Below are positions 1 through 8,089 of a stretch of 64,000 bases of DNA, in pieces (position 1 is the first letter of the stretch; each line of letters begins with the position of its first letter). The translations under genes were made by a program, and so were the position numbers. The notes beneath the pieces were generated by a model. It saw only the letters and a list, made by a program, of their open reading frames with translations. It was not told the DNA's origin and searched no databases. Origin of the DNA: Emticicia sp. 21SJ11W-3 (GTDB taxonomy: Bacteria; Bacteroidota; Bacteroidia; Cytophagales; Spirosomataceae); contig NZ_CP092074.1 of assembly GCF_024138715.1 (NCBI RefSeq), positions 4,340,001 through 4,404,000 of the forward strand. The letters run 5' to 3'.

Positions 1-294
1 GAGTGGCCTTTAAAAATATTAGCTCGTAAAGGTGAGATTTTAATTAACTTGAATAGAGTTGATGAAGCAAAAAAAATTTTTCTAAAAGGAATCAAAATTT
101 CGACAGATTTACAATACAATAGGCAAAAAGTTAAGAACGAAATAGGATTAGGATTGTGTTATTCAACTATAGGTCACAATAAAACAGCACTTGAACACTT
201 AACTAATGCAGAACTTTTAGCCGATAGTATTGGGATGTATTATGAATTAGAATTAATTAAAAGAGAAAAAATAAAATTAAACAATAGGATATAG
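1..294 (+). CDS. C-terminal end of a TPR-like protein (cut by window edge)
   Basis: The frame is open from base 1 to a stop at 292-294, so this is the end of a gene that begins outside the window. The only in-frame initiator visible is a TTG at 49, which lies inside a repeat and is unlikely to be the true start. The visible 97 residues form two helix-turn-helix units with the spacing of tetratricopeptide repeats: a helix ending in N-R-V-D-E-A-K-K-I-F, then G-L-C-Y-S-T-I-G-H-N-K-T-A-L-E-H. This suggests a protein-protein interaction role; nothing more specific can be read. The stop is one base before the ATG of the next gene, so the two are probably co-transcribed. Confidence 0.7.
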   Translation, partial: EWPLKILARKGEILINLNRVDEAKKIFLKGIKISTDLQYNRQKVKNEIGLGLCYSTIGHNKTALEHLTNAELLADSIGMYYELELIKREKIKLNNRI

Positions 295-295
295 A

Positions 296-1540
296 ATGTT
301 ATTAGACGAACTCATATTGCATCCCTACAGATCAAGATATTATCTCGAAAGATATGTTAATGATGGTTCACCAAGTGGTTTCAGTACCATAAATACAACG
401 AAACCCAAAACAAGTCCGTTCGAGCTTAATTCTTGGTTTAATCTTTATATATGTTTTGCTCCAAAAATGATGTTTAGAGAATATGGAAATATTCCTGAAA
501 TGAATATAAATGAAATCAATAGTGACGAAAACTGGATATTTGTTCATCCAGATATGTTTGATAATATATTCTTTCTTAATAAGTCATTTAAAATTAAATT
601 AATTGACCAATATAAAGTTGTTCCTACTGCTAGTGGCCGTACTGTACAATTAGTAAATACTATTAATGAAGACTATATTAAATTACACTATAGTGGAATT
701 TTAGGAAGGATTAGTAGAGAGTTACCATTTTTTAAAGCCATAGCAGGCCCAGAAATCTCTAATATTCTAAAAAAAGCAGTTGATGAAAAGTTATTAAATA
801 AATCTTTTTCCTTTTTACCTGAACTAGGAGCAAGAGTTTTAATAAATCCGGATAATATGGAAGAGTGGGGCATGGTTTGGAGAGAAAACAAACCTTACGG
901 CTTGAATGAGGAATTTTCTCATTTCATGTTACCTTCTTTTTCATTGTTTTCAATGGATAGATTAAATATACACCACTTCCCTATTCTAAAGCAAATTATT
1001 GATAAATTTAATTATGAACCAGAACAATATGCTTTAGAAAAAATTATTTATCCTTTAATTGAATGCTATTTTAGTGTAGTTATAAATTTAGGATTACAGC
1101 CTGAATTAAATTCTCAAAACCTATTGCTTGGTTTCAATAAAGATTTCTCAAAATGTTCTTTTGTCATTAGAGATTTAGAATCTGTAGACAAAGATTTAAC
1201 ATTGATGAGATTAAAAGATATAAAATTTAATTTCTTATCATATCCATACAAATGTATAGAATCAACACAATTTAATTATTCTATTAAGCACAGTTTTATG
1301 TATGATTTTAAACTTGGTGAAAGTATACTGGAACCAATAATTAATCTAATAAACCAATATTATAATATAGATAAGCTAAGGTTGCAATTAAAAATAAAAG
1401 AGTATTCAAAACAATTCATTAAGCAACTGCCAAAAGACTTTTATCCAAGAAATAAGTGGTATGTATTTGACAAAGTGTTAGTTGACCAAACCAAAATTGA
1501 TAGACCATACATTGAATGTTCTACACCAAAATTCAGGTAA
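296..1540 (+). CDS. IucA/IucC-like protein (NIS siderophore synthetase-related, divergent)
   Basis: This 414-residue protein resembles the IucA/IucC family, which uses ATP to couple carboxylic acids to amines or alcohols in siderophore synthesis. The match rests on motif order. V-H-P near residue 83 is followed by P-T-A-S-G-R-T near 109, the equivalent of the family's nucleotide-binding PT-S-x-RT segment. L-G-R-I-S-R-E-L and a G-P-E-I-S follow, then a late segment L-N-S-Q-N-L-L-L-G-F and V-I-R-D-L-E-S, equivalent to the family's E-x-H-x-Q-N-x-L-L and R-D motifs. The expected histidine before QNLL is replaced, and the protein is shorter than a typical synthetase (about 580-600). No FhuF domain or siderophore transporter is nearby. 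It sits between a TPR gene and a ROK kinase on the same strand. Assignment is by motif only. Confidence 0.55.
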   Translation: MLLDELILHPYRSRYYLERYVNDGSPSGFSTINTTKPKTSPFELNSWFNLYICFAPKMMFREYGNIPEMNINEINSDENWIFVHPDMFDNIFFLNKSFKIKLIDQYKVVPTASGRTVQLVNTINEDYIKLHYSGILGRISRELPFFKAIAGPEISNILKKAVDEKLLNKSFSFLPELGARVLINPDNMEEWGMVWRENKPYGLNEEFSHFMLPSFSLFSMDRLNIHHFPILKQIIDKFNYEPEQYALEKIIYPLIECYFSVVINLGLQPELNSQNLLLGFNKDFSKCSFVIRDLESVDKDLTLMRLKDIKFNFLSYPYKCIESTQFNYSIKHSFMYDFKLGESILEPIINLINQYYNIDKLRLQLKIKEYSKQFIKQLPKDFYPRNKWYVFDKVLVDQTKIDRPYIECSTPKFR

Positions 1541-1586
1541 GATAAAAAAATACTATCTCTGACTTAGATTATAACTTTAAATAATA

Positions 1587-2537
1587 ATGGATTTATTAAT
1601 GGAGTCAATTTACACTTTCGATATAGGGGGGTCATCTGTCAAGCACTCATTAATTGTGTTTGAAAGCTTCAATAAATACCATATAAATGAATACCCAATT
1701 ATAAGTATTGAAAACTCGAATTTTAAAAATTTGGAACGCATTATTATAGAAACAATAAAAAATTTCTTAGAAATTAATAATGTAATTACTACAATCGGAA
1801 TCAGCACTGCAGGAAGTGTTGATGAAAATGGAATCGTTCTAAATTCCGGTTATATTAGCAACTACACTAATATAGATTGGTCTTCAACGATAAAAAGTTT
1901 ATTTCCAAGAATCAGAAATGTTTTAGTTATGAATGATGGCCGAGCCTCTGCTTGGGCTGAATATTCAGGAAGAAAATTAGATTTAAAAAGTTTAGTTCAT
2001 TTTGTTATTGGAACAGGAATAGGAGGTGCGACTATAATTAATGGACAATTTTTGAATGGAGAAGATGGGTTTGCAGGATGCTTTGGTCATATCAAGACTG
2101 GAGAGAATTATAATATAAAATGTTCTTGTGGGAAATTTGGCTGTTTAGAAACGACATCCTCTAGTAAATCTATGGTTGAAAGATTTAACAATATAAATAA
2201 TACAAATTTTACACTAAGTGAAATAATCTATAAAGCACAAAAATCTGATATCCGCGCAACCCAAATATTTGAAGAGGGCGGGAAAAATTTGGGGATTATA
2301 ATTGGATCAATTCTCAATGTTATTAACCCAAAAATAGTTACTATTGGTGGAGGATTAATAGAAGCTTTTATTGATTTTAATTTTGATGTTTTTTTTAAAA
2401 TCGCATTACAGAAAGCTTTAGAAAATGGGCATCACCGAGTAACTAGCAAAGTTATTATTAAATATGCCCAATACGGCAATAAAGGAGGCATGTTGGGTGT
2501 GGCATTAAAATGCCTTGAATCATTTCATTCTAAATAG
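1587..2537 (+). CDS. ROK-family sugar kinase / glucokinase-like
   Basis: A cytoplasmic sugar kinase of the ROK family, expected to phosphorylate glucose or an N-acetylated hexosamine with ATP. The phosphate-1 motif D-I-G-G-S-S-V-K is at about residues 12-19, the catalytic-region motif N-D-G-R-A-S-A-W-A-E near 115, and the adenosine loop G-T-G-I-G-G-A near 140. The ROK zinc motif H-I-K-T-G-E followed by C-S-C-G-K-F-G-C-L-E lies near 170-190, with all three cysteines present. No N-terminal DNA-binding domain is present, so it is an enzyme rather than a ROK repressor. A second in-frame ATG four codons downstream is an equally good start. It lies 46 bases after the IucA/IucC-like gene. The sugar specificity is not visible. 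Confidence 0.88.
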   Translation: MDLLMESIYTFDIGGSSVKHSLIVFESFNKYHINEYPIISIENSNFKNLERIIIETIKNFLEINNVITTIGISTAGSVDENGIVLNSGYISNYTNIDWSSTIKSLFPRIRNVLVMNDGRASAWAEYSGRKLDLKSLVHFVIGTGIGGATIINGQFLNGEDGFAGCFGHIKTGENYNIKCSCGKFGCLETTSSSKSMVERFNNINNTNFTLSEIIYKAQKSDIRATQIFEEGGKNLGIIIGSILNVINPKIVTIGGGLIEAFIDFNFDVFFKIALQKALENGHHRVTSKVIIKYAQYGNKGGMLGVALKCLESFHSK

Positions 2538-2596
2538 GTTTCTAGATTTTCTCTTTTATATTAACTTTAGCGAGTATTACATGTATTTCAAAATAT

Positions 2597-2604
2597 TTAA
2601 GAAC
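2597..2604. repeat. Left target-site duplication of IS256-family element
   Basis: TTAAGAAC directly abuts the left inverted repeat and is repeated exactly at 3941-3948. Eight bases is the duplication length expected for IS256-family insertion. Confidence 0.9.
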
Positions 2605-3940
2605 GAGACTGTAAATTAAACTGTGTCAAGGTAAAGATTTAACAAAAATGTTAATTTTACTTTAAACACAGTTTTTTTATGCAAACTACAGAAGAGTTCA
2701 ATTTTGAAGAGTTCAAAAAAGAGGCTATTAAAGGCATGTATGCAGGTAAAGCTTTAAATGGCGAAAAAGGGATATTCGCACCTTTACTTAAACATTTTTT
2801 AGAAACAGCCTTACAAGGTGAGATGGATGCTCATTTAAAGGAATCCAAATCATTAGGAGAGAATAATCGACGTAATGGAAGAACGAGCAAGCGAGTAAAG
2901 AGCTTATCTGGCGAATTTGATTTAGAAGGTTCACGTGACCGTGCTGGAACGTTTGAGCCTATGATTCTACCTAAGCGTCAGGTTATTATTACAGAGGAGT
3001 TAGAAGATAAAGTTATTGCACTCTATGGTCGTGGCGTATCTACTAGAGACATTACTGAGTACATTAAGGAGATGTACCAGATGGAGATTTCGGCTACTCA
3101 ATTATCTGCTATTACTGACAAAGTAATTCCTGCCATGAATGAATGGCGTACACGCCCCTTACAATCAGTCTACGCTTTTGTTTATTTAGATTGTATGCAT
3201 TATAAAGTCAAGGAAAGCGGACGTGTAGTTACACGTGCTATTTAAAACGTTTTAGGCATAGATATAGAGGGAAAGAAGGATTTAATAGGTATGTATATAT
3301 CTGAAACAGAGGGTTCCAAATTTTGGTTATCAGTTATTACTGACCTTAAAACCAGAGGAGTAGAAGATATTTTAATTGCTTGCATTGATGGGCTAAAAGG
3401 CTTCCCTGAAGCTATTGCTACGGTTTTCCCTTTAACTCAAATTCAGACCTGTGTAGTGCATCAAATTCGTAATTCTTTACGCTATATCGCTGAAAAAGAA
3501 AAGAAAGAATTTATCTCCGACTTAAAGCCAGTTTATCAAGCGGTTAATAAAGAACAGGGCTTTGAAAATCTGATTAAATTAGATGAAAAATGGCGTAAAA
3601 AGTATCCCATACCGATACAATCCTGGTATAATAACTGGGACACTTTATCAACTTTTTTTGACTATGACCAACACATTCGTAAAGTCATTTATACAACTAA
3701 TACAGTCGAAGGTTTCCATCGCCAAGTTCGGAAAATTACTAAAACTAAGGGCGCTTTTACTTCTGATACTGCTCTGATGAAGTTGATCTATTTAGTAGTT
3801 CAAAATATCTCTGAAAAATGGACAATGCCCTTACATAACTAGAGCTTGACACTATCTCAGTTATACATTACCTTTGGAGAAAGATTGAAACTCTATTTAA
3901 TCAATTAATCTGAAATTGACACAGTTCAATTTACACTCCC
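2605..3940 (+). mobile_element. IS256-family insertion sequence (1336 bp, inactivated)
   Basis: The element is bounded by 25-bp inverted repeats, left 2605-2629 and right 3916-3940, which match at 22 of 25 positions, and by an exact 8-bp direct repeat outside. It carries one transposase gene on the plus strand, broken by two nonsense codons. The exact duplication means it inserted here as one event and has not recombined since. The debris around it shows that this stretch has been hit repeatedly. Confidence 0.93.
2679..3908 (+). pseudogene. IS256-family (mutator-type) transposase, two in-frame stops
   Basis: Reading through, the frame gives about 409 residues, full length for IS256 transposases. 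An in-frame TAA at 3240-3242 sits after V-T-R-A-I and before N-V-L-G-I-D-I-E-G-K-K-D, where family members usually have a tyrosine codon. A TAG at 3840-3842 sits after M-P-L-H-N, where a tryptophan is conserved, and the frame then continues L-T-L-S-Q-L-Y-I-T-F-G-E-R-L to a TAA at 3906-3908. Each stop is explained by one substitution; there is no frameshift. Family hallmarks seen are the N-terminal G-E-M-D-A-H-L region, R-R-N-G, D-C-M-H-Y-K near the first catalytic Asp, C-I-D-G-L-K-G-F-P-E-A-I and the late T-T-N-T-V-E-G-F-H-R-Q-V-R-K. Translation would yield two fragments, so the gene is inactive unless read through. Confidence 0.93.
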
Positions 3941-3948
3941 TTAAGAAC
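3941..3948. repeat. Right target-site duplication of IS256-family element
   Basis: TTAAGAAC immediately follows the right inverted repeat and is an exact copy of 2597-2604. Confidence 0.9.
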
Positions 3949-4025
3949 TAGTTCTTAAAAACTACTCCTATCAATAAATGCAATTGATTATAGACTGACT
4001 TAAACTGGTGTAAGTACCCCCTTTA

Positions 4026-4133
4026 TCAGACAGCCATTTCTTTAGTTTCTTCTTTTTTCATCAGCATGTTTTTCCGCTCGATTGGAGTCATGTTTTGAAG
4101 CGCTTCATGGGGCCTATCGCAGCAGTACATCAT
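4026..4133 (-). pseudogene. C-terminal scrap of an IS3-like transposase (OrfB)
   Basis: On the minus strand about 35 codons end in a TGA at 4026-4028. They read Y-C-C-D-R-P-H-E-A-L-Q-N-M-T-P-I-E-R-K, which is the final conserved block of IS3-family OrfB (typically Y-N-x-x-R-P-H-x-A-L-x-x-x-T-P-x-E). The rest of the gene is absent: the sequence switches at about 4134 into the end of a different element. It is a non-functional remnant. Confidence 0.7.
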
Positions 4134-4236
4134 TTTTGGAGATAGATTGAAATTCATTAATTTTGAAAAAAAACTCACTTGAAGCTAACCCCAAGTGAGT
4201 TGTAAATATCCGTAACACAGTTCAGTTTACACTCCC
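4134..4236 (+). mobile_element. Right end of a second, diverged IS256-like element
   Basis: Plus-strand codons F-G-D-R-L-K-F-I-N end at a TGA near 4182 and match the last residues of the complete IS256-type transposase at 3873-3905. The terminal segment 4215-4236 matches the right inverted repeat of that element (ACACAGTTCAGTTTACACTCCC type). Between them is a hairpin with 10-bp arms at 4172-4181 and 4192-4201. No left half is present, so this is a truncated relic of a related but different copy. Confidence 0.72.
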
Positions 4237-4397
4237 ACATACCCATCAGAAACATCCAATATCATAGCAATCTACGATTGAGGTCTGTTAAGTTCTTTTC
4301 ACTTTTTCTTAACATTTTCAACGTTAGGCCATCCTTGATAATTGATTCCAAAAGAGACTACATATAGAAAATCCAGTCTGTAAAAGGTTGGATTTTT

Positions 4398-5875
4398 ATT
4401 TTAAGGAATTAAGGTCTTTGTTTTGTACAACTTTTAGGGAAGAATTTGGAGATTTTGAGGCCATCGGATTTGTTTGGACAGTTTTCTCCCATGAAACCCT
4501 TTTTTGAGAGGTTTTAAGCTGCTAACTTGAGTTCTTTCGGTATTCTTTTGGCCAGTCTGACGGCGTTGGCGGTGAAGATTCCAAAAAAAAGCCACAAATT
4601 TTGTGTTTCTGGTGAACGGGCTCTTATCCGCTTTAGCCCATAATGTTCCTTTTCCGTTCCAAATGAACCCTCCAGACGTGTACTTCTTTCCTTATTAAGA
4701 ATAGCCTTCATTGTCTTTGTATTTTTGTCTTTGAAGACTTTTCCTTTCGATACAAAATTAGTTTGAAGTTTTTTAGAACTGCAAAAACGACGATTAGCGT
4801 TGGTAGGATAGATTCTATCGGCAGCTATATGTGTGCATTCGCCAAAGATAATCTTATGTCTAAAGAAGGAAGCTTTAAGTCTTGTACTTTCATTGAAGGC
4901 ATTGTAGCTGTGATACTCAACAATGTTGATACCGTCTACTTGCATTATGTGGGCTTTAATACCGAACTCGACGGGTTTATTCTCTTTTCCTCTAACAATT
5001 GGTCTTATGTGTGGTTGAGATAAACTTACGATTCTATCCTTGACTTTTGTGGTATTGTTTTCAATCAGATAAAGTTGGTGTAAATAGACTTTCTTTACTG
5101 TCTTTAGTTTTTGTGTTATTGACGCTGAAAGGTGAATGCCTTTGGTTTGGTTTAAAAGTTTCTGATAGGCACTTATCCCTTTTTCTAATAGATACAACAG
5201 CGTTTTTCTTCTCTTTTTGGTGTCTTTAATACTAATTTTTCGTCTTTTTGAAAAAATAGATTGCTTGTTCTTATGTTCTTTGAATTTTGAGCGAGGCATT
5301 TTAATCCCTGATAGCTTGCATAATACAGGTATTTGTTGCTCCCAAAGAAAGCAGCAGGACTCCCACAGGAGTTTGACGTCAGTAGGGAAACGCATATGTA
5401 CTTCATAACACGTAGCGTCCATAAGCATTACATTGGTATTCTCCATTTTCCCCTTCCAGGCATCAATCAATACACGCTGAACTTTCTGCATATCGCATTG
5501 TCTGGACAGAAATGTACGAATACGACTCACAAAAGCATTGTCTCTGATCACTTCACCAATTTTCAAACGACATCCACAGAACATTTGATAGGCCCAGTTA
5601 GTCTGGAAGGCTGCCAGTAGTTTTTCATCGCTTAAACCCGTATAGTGCTTTAAAAACATCAAGCCAAAGAACCCCTGCCTAGGAAGGTAAGAGAGTGCTC
5701 CTGAAGGATTTTTCTTTGGTGGTAGCAGTTGTTCTAGTTCCTGCCAGGGAATTATATCGTAAATCCGGCCAAGTTCCGTGCAATTCTTGAAAAAATGATA
5801 TTCAGGAAATACTGGGCTATCAAACGAAAATAAAGTACTTTGCATCGTATTTTAGGATGTGAGATACCTTAAAAT
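4398..5875 (-). mobile_element. Insertion sequence carrying an IS5/IS1182-like transposase (boundaries tentative)
   Basis: The transposase gene at 4514-5845 is framed by short inverted repeats, ATTTTAAGG at 4398-4406 and CCTTAAAAT at 5867-5875. I could not establish a target duplication. A second palindrome (5848-5876) overlaps the right end, so the exact limits are uncertain. The ORF itself is intact. Confidence 0.5.
4514..5845 (-). CDS. DDE transposase, IS5/IS1182-like with DUF772-type N-terminus
   Basis: A 443-residue intact transposase. The N-terminal region (about 1-130, including R-Q-G-F-F-G-L-M-F-L-K and L-S-D-E-K-L-L-A-A-F) resembles the DUF772/InsH N-terminal domain. The catalytic acids fit L-M-D-A-T-C-Y-E-V-H (about 142-151) as first Asp, A-A-D-R-I-Y-P-T-N-A-N-R-R as second Asp, and R-L-E-G-S-F-G-T-E-K-E-H-Y-G-L as Glu, followed by the C-terminal A-N-A-V-R-L-A motif. 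Between them is a lysine-rich insertion of about 100 residues, as in IS1182-type enzymes. The ATG at 5845 is the only early start. The assignment to a precise IS family is inferred from motif order. Confidence 0.85.
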   Translation of the reverse strand: MQSTLFSFDSPVFPEYHFFKNCTELGRIYDIIPWQELEQLLPPKKNPSGALSYLPRQGFFGLMFLKHYTGLSDEKLLAAFQTNWAYQMFCGCRLKIGEVIRDNAFVSRIRTFLSRQCDMQKVQRVLIDAWKGKMENTNVMLMDATCYEVHMRFPTDVKLLWESCCFLWEQQIPVLCKLSGIKMPRSKFKEHKNKQSIFSKRRKISIKDTKKRRKTLLYLLEKGISAYQKLLNQTKGIHLSASITQKLKTVKKVYLHQLYLIENNTTKVKDRIVSLSQPHIRPIVRGKENKPVEFGIKAHIMQVDGINIVEYHSYNAFNESTRLKASFFRHKIIFGECTHIAADRIYPTNANRRFCSSKKLQTNFVSKGKVFKDKNTKTMKAILNKERSTRLEGSFGTEKEHYGLKRIRARSPETQNLWLFFGIFTANAVRLAKRIPKELKLAA

Positions 5876-5883
5876 ACAACAAA

Positions 5884-5929
5884 AACCCCGAAACTCCAAG
5901 AAATTGGTTGTTTTCGGGGTTCTTTTTTT
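5884..5929. terminator. Rho-independent terminator hairpin, possibly bidirectional
   Basis: Arms AACCCCGAAA (5884-5893) and its complement at 5911-5921 form a GC-rich stem with a loop of about 17 bases. A run of seven T follows on the plus strand at 5923-5929, and on the minus strand a five-T run follows. It lies between the transposase start and the XRE gene. It could stop minus-strand transcription from the XRE gene before it enters the IS. Confidence 0.7.
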
Positions 5930-6072
5930 GAGTAATATGCTGATAATTAACTATTTAGCTTTAATAAGGTTACCCAACGTTAGCAAGCTCAAAAGAAGAT
6001 TTTACCTTACTCATAATAAGCAAGATTAATTTTTACTTATACACTTTAATTCCTTAAGAATGTAATAACTGG

Positions 6073-6300
6073 TTAAACATCTATTAATTCACTGACTTTA
6101 ACTTTTAAAGAATCTGCAATCTTTTTAACCAGGCTGATTGAAGAATTATTTTCAGCTCTCTCTATTCTGCCTATTTGGCGCGTATCAAGACCCGATAGCT
6201 CAGACAGTTTTTCTTGAGATATACCTAAACCTTCTCTTAAGGTAACAATCCGCTTGCCTACCTTCTCTAAATATTTCTGATCTCTAAATTGCTTTGCCAT
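6073..6300 (-). CDS. Small XRE-family HTH regulator
   Basis: A 75-residue protein that is essentially one Cro/C1-type helix-turn-helix domain. The scan helix pair is seen in L-G-I-S-Q-E-K-L-S-E-L-S-G-L-D-T-R-Q-I-G-R-I-E-R (about 25-48), followed by I-A-D-S-L-K-V-K-V-S-E-L-I at the C-terminus. It is therefore a DNA-binding dimer of the type found in phage, toxin-antitoxin and restriction-modification control, with no effector domain. It sits alone, divergent from the structured RNA gene at about 6381. That arrangement would allow the protein to act on the shared 6300-6380 promoter region. This is an inference from position only. Confidence 0.9.
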   Translation of the reverse strand: MAKQFRDQKYLEKVGKRIVTLREGLGISQEKLSELSGLDTRQIGRIERAENNSSISLVKKIADSLKVKVSELIDV

Positions 6301-6342
6301 TAAGCAAACTTGGCTAGAATAAAGAAAAAATATTAGGACATA

Positions 6343-6374
6343 TTTGTCCTATTGTAATATTTTGTTTATATTTG
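6343..6374 (+). promoter_or_regulatory. Bacteroidota-type promoter for the 6381 RNA gene
   Basis: TTTG at 6343-6346, a 20-base spacer, then TATATTTG at 6367-6374 match the Bacteroidota housekeeping consensus (TTTG / TAnnTTTG). The predicted transcription start is about 6381. No reading frame with a start codon lies downstream for almost 400 bases, but the folded RNA described next begins there. Confidence 0.75.
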
Positions 6375-6380
6375 ATTGAA

Positions 6381-6614
6381 TTTTAGGCATTGAAATAAGG
6401 TCTCGTTAGCAAATTCCGACAATTTGATTCTCAAGCGAGGCAGTAGATTAATGCCCATGTTGTTACTTTTGCCTAACTTTGGCGATGTAGCACATGGGCT
6501 ACTGCTGTATTCGTCTTGAGAAGGCGTCGGAACCTTGCTGAGCGGTATGGCGTAGTCCTGTGCTACATTGCTTTATATAGCCTACCGAACGAGACTCGTA
6601 AAATAGATACGAGT
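6381..6614 (+). ncRNA. Candidate structured non-coding RNA, class unassigned (6S-like shape)
   Basis: The transcript expected from the 6367 promoter folds into nested perfect helices. The closing stem is 6400-6407 with 6588-6595 (8 bp). Inside it is a long arm: 6408-6412/6535-6539, 6414-6420/6526-6532 (7 bp), 6428-6435/6515-6522 (8 bp), 6440-6445/6500-6505 and 6453-6460/6492-6499 (8 bp). A second hairpin lies on the 3' side: 6543-6547/6583-6587, 6549-6551/6580-6582 and 6552-6555/6563-6566. A final hairpin, 6594-6600/6608-6614, overlaps the end and could help terminate; a T-rich stretch follows at 6624-6637. The overall form, a closed rod with an enlarged junction whose 3' strand carries a small hairpin, recalls 6S RNA, but I recognise no diagnostic sequence. 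Function is unknown. Confidence 0.72.
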
Positions 6615-6775
6615 TATGCAGCATTTTCCATTTTTTCTCAACATTTGTAAGGCTTCGTTTGACCTCAAGGCCGGCGTGTGCCCTAAGCAGCTCTTCAAAA
6701 GCATCATCAAGTCTCCGGTGTAAGGTGGTGGTAATCTCCTTGTTGCTAAATTTTTCTATCTAAACTGTTACCATC

Positions 6776-8089
6776 ATGAACGTAAAAAAATACGTAGGGG
6801 CATTGCTATGCCTTTACCTAAGCCTATCAACCCATTTTCTCCTCCCTGCCCAGGCTCTTCGTGTGGGAGATACTCTCCCACCGGAGCTCTGGCGCCTGCC
6901 GCTTCAGGTAGTCAATCATCCTGCAGGTAAGGAAACGCTCTTGCTGCATGAGTTTAAGAACCAACCCATCATTCTGGATTTCTGGGCTACCTGGTGTGCC
7001 CCTTGTATTAAGAAATTCCCGCAGATGGGAGAATGGCAAAAGCAGTTGGGTGACCGGCTCCAGTTTATTGGCGCCACGGGTGATGACAAAGAACGTATTA
7101 CTGCTTTTGTTAAACGTTACCGGGCAAGAGATAGCAGCCGCTTTGTCCCTGTCACCGCTGTGAATGCTTCTGTATTACAGCAGTACTTCCCCTACCAGTC
7201 CATTCCGCAATATGTTTGGATAAATCAACGGGGTATCATTCAGGCAATTACGCATGAAAAGGATCTCACCTTAGAAAATATCAAACGGTTTATCAGTTGT
7301 GAATCTTTTACATATACACTCAAGCAGGATCTGGTGAACTTTGATTATGCTGCCCCGCTCTTTGTAAACGGCAATGGAGGTGAACCTTCCTCTATCAGGA
7401 ATCGCTCCCTGCTGACAGGTCCCATACAAGGCCTGGGTTTAATGATTACTACGGTAAGAGGTAAGCCGGAAAAACCAGTCACCCAATTGACCTGCATTAA
7501 CTGCAGCATTGCCCAGCTTTTTTCAATTCCCTATCCTGACATAGAAAACTGGCCATCTGCCAGAGTGATTGTAGAAGTCAGAAATGATACAGCTGTTCGC
7601 TTCAAAGGACCTGAAGAGGGGTATGAAGACTGGAAAAAGCACAACACCTACTGCTATGAATTGAATCTGCTCCCTACGCCTGCGGTAAAAGCAAAGGAAT
7701 TAGCTACCGCAGACTTATTCCGGTACTTTGGGATGACAGGGCATTTCGAAGACCGGGAAATAGACTGCCGGATATTCACGGCTAATGAAAACCTCCGGCT
7801 ATCCTATACCCGCGGAGGGCCGGCTGAAAATAATATGTATGCGCCGGACAAGGAAAAGTACTTTAAAAATGCGCCTGTATCACTTGTGATGGATTACCTC
7901 AACCGAAAGCTCCCCATCTATCACATAGATGAAACCGGATATACAAGGAATCTGGATCTCAGCCTGCCAGCGGCTATTGACGATACCAGATTGTTGGATG
8001 AGCATCTATCCAAGCAAGGGATAAGGGTCTCTGTCCAAAAAAGGAAAATACAAATGTTTGTGATTACCGAAAAACGAGCTAACCCATGA
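6776..8089 (+). CDS. TlpA-like secreted thioredoxin-fold protein
   Basis: A 437-residue exported protein. An N-terminal signal peptide (K-K-Y followed by a hydrophobic core, about residues 4-27) is followed by a TlpA/ResA-type thioredoxin domain. This has L-D-F-W-A-T-W-C-A-P-C-I-K-K-F-P near 67-82 (redox pair in W-C-A-P-C) and the cis-proline segment Q-S-I-P-Q-Y-V near 140. It probably reduces or isomerises disulfides in the periplasm. The remaining 250 residues hold no motif I can name and contain further cysteines (C-I-N-C). The stop overlaps the start of the SusC gene by four bases (ATGA), so it is translationally coupled to the uptake system. TlpA-like genes commonly accompany SusCD pairs in this phylum. 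Confidence 0.88.
   Translation: MNVKKYVGALLCLYLSLSTHFLLPAQALRVGDTLPPELWRLPLQVVNHPAGKETLLLHEFKNQPIILDFWATWCAPCIKKFPQMGEWQKQLGDRLQFIGATGDDKERITAFVKRYRARDSSRFVPVTAVNASVLQQYFPYQSIPQYVWINQRGIIQAITHEKDLTLENIKRFISCESFTYTLKQDLVNFDYAAPLFVNGNGGEPSSIRNRSLLTGPIQGLGLMITTVRGKPEKPVTQLTCINCSIAQLFSIPYPDIENWPSARVIVEVRNDTAVRFKGPEEGYEDWKKHNTYCYELNLLPTPAVKAKELATADLFRYFGMTGHFEDREIDCRIFTANENLRLSYTRGGPAENNMYAPDKEKYFKNAPVSLVMDYLNRKLPIYHIDETGYTRNLDLSLPAAIDDTRLLDEHLSKQGIRVSVQKRKIQMFVITEKRANP

Noticed and set aside
5848-5876. Palindrome GTATTTTA...TTAAAATAC at the transposase start as an operator
   Set aside because: It overlaps the presumed right end of the insertion sequence, so it is more simply part of the element's terminus.
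6498-6763. A minus-strand open frame of about 88 codons with protein-like stretches (D-D-A-F-E-E-L-L) overlapping the structured RNA
   Set aside because: It has no start codon near its beginning, no recognised family, and runs antisense through the folded RNA whose helices and promoter explain the region better. It could be a decayed fragment, but support is too weak.
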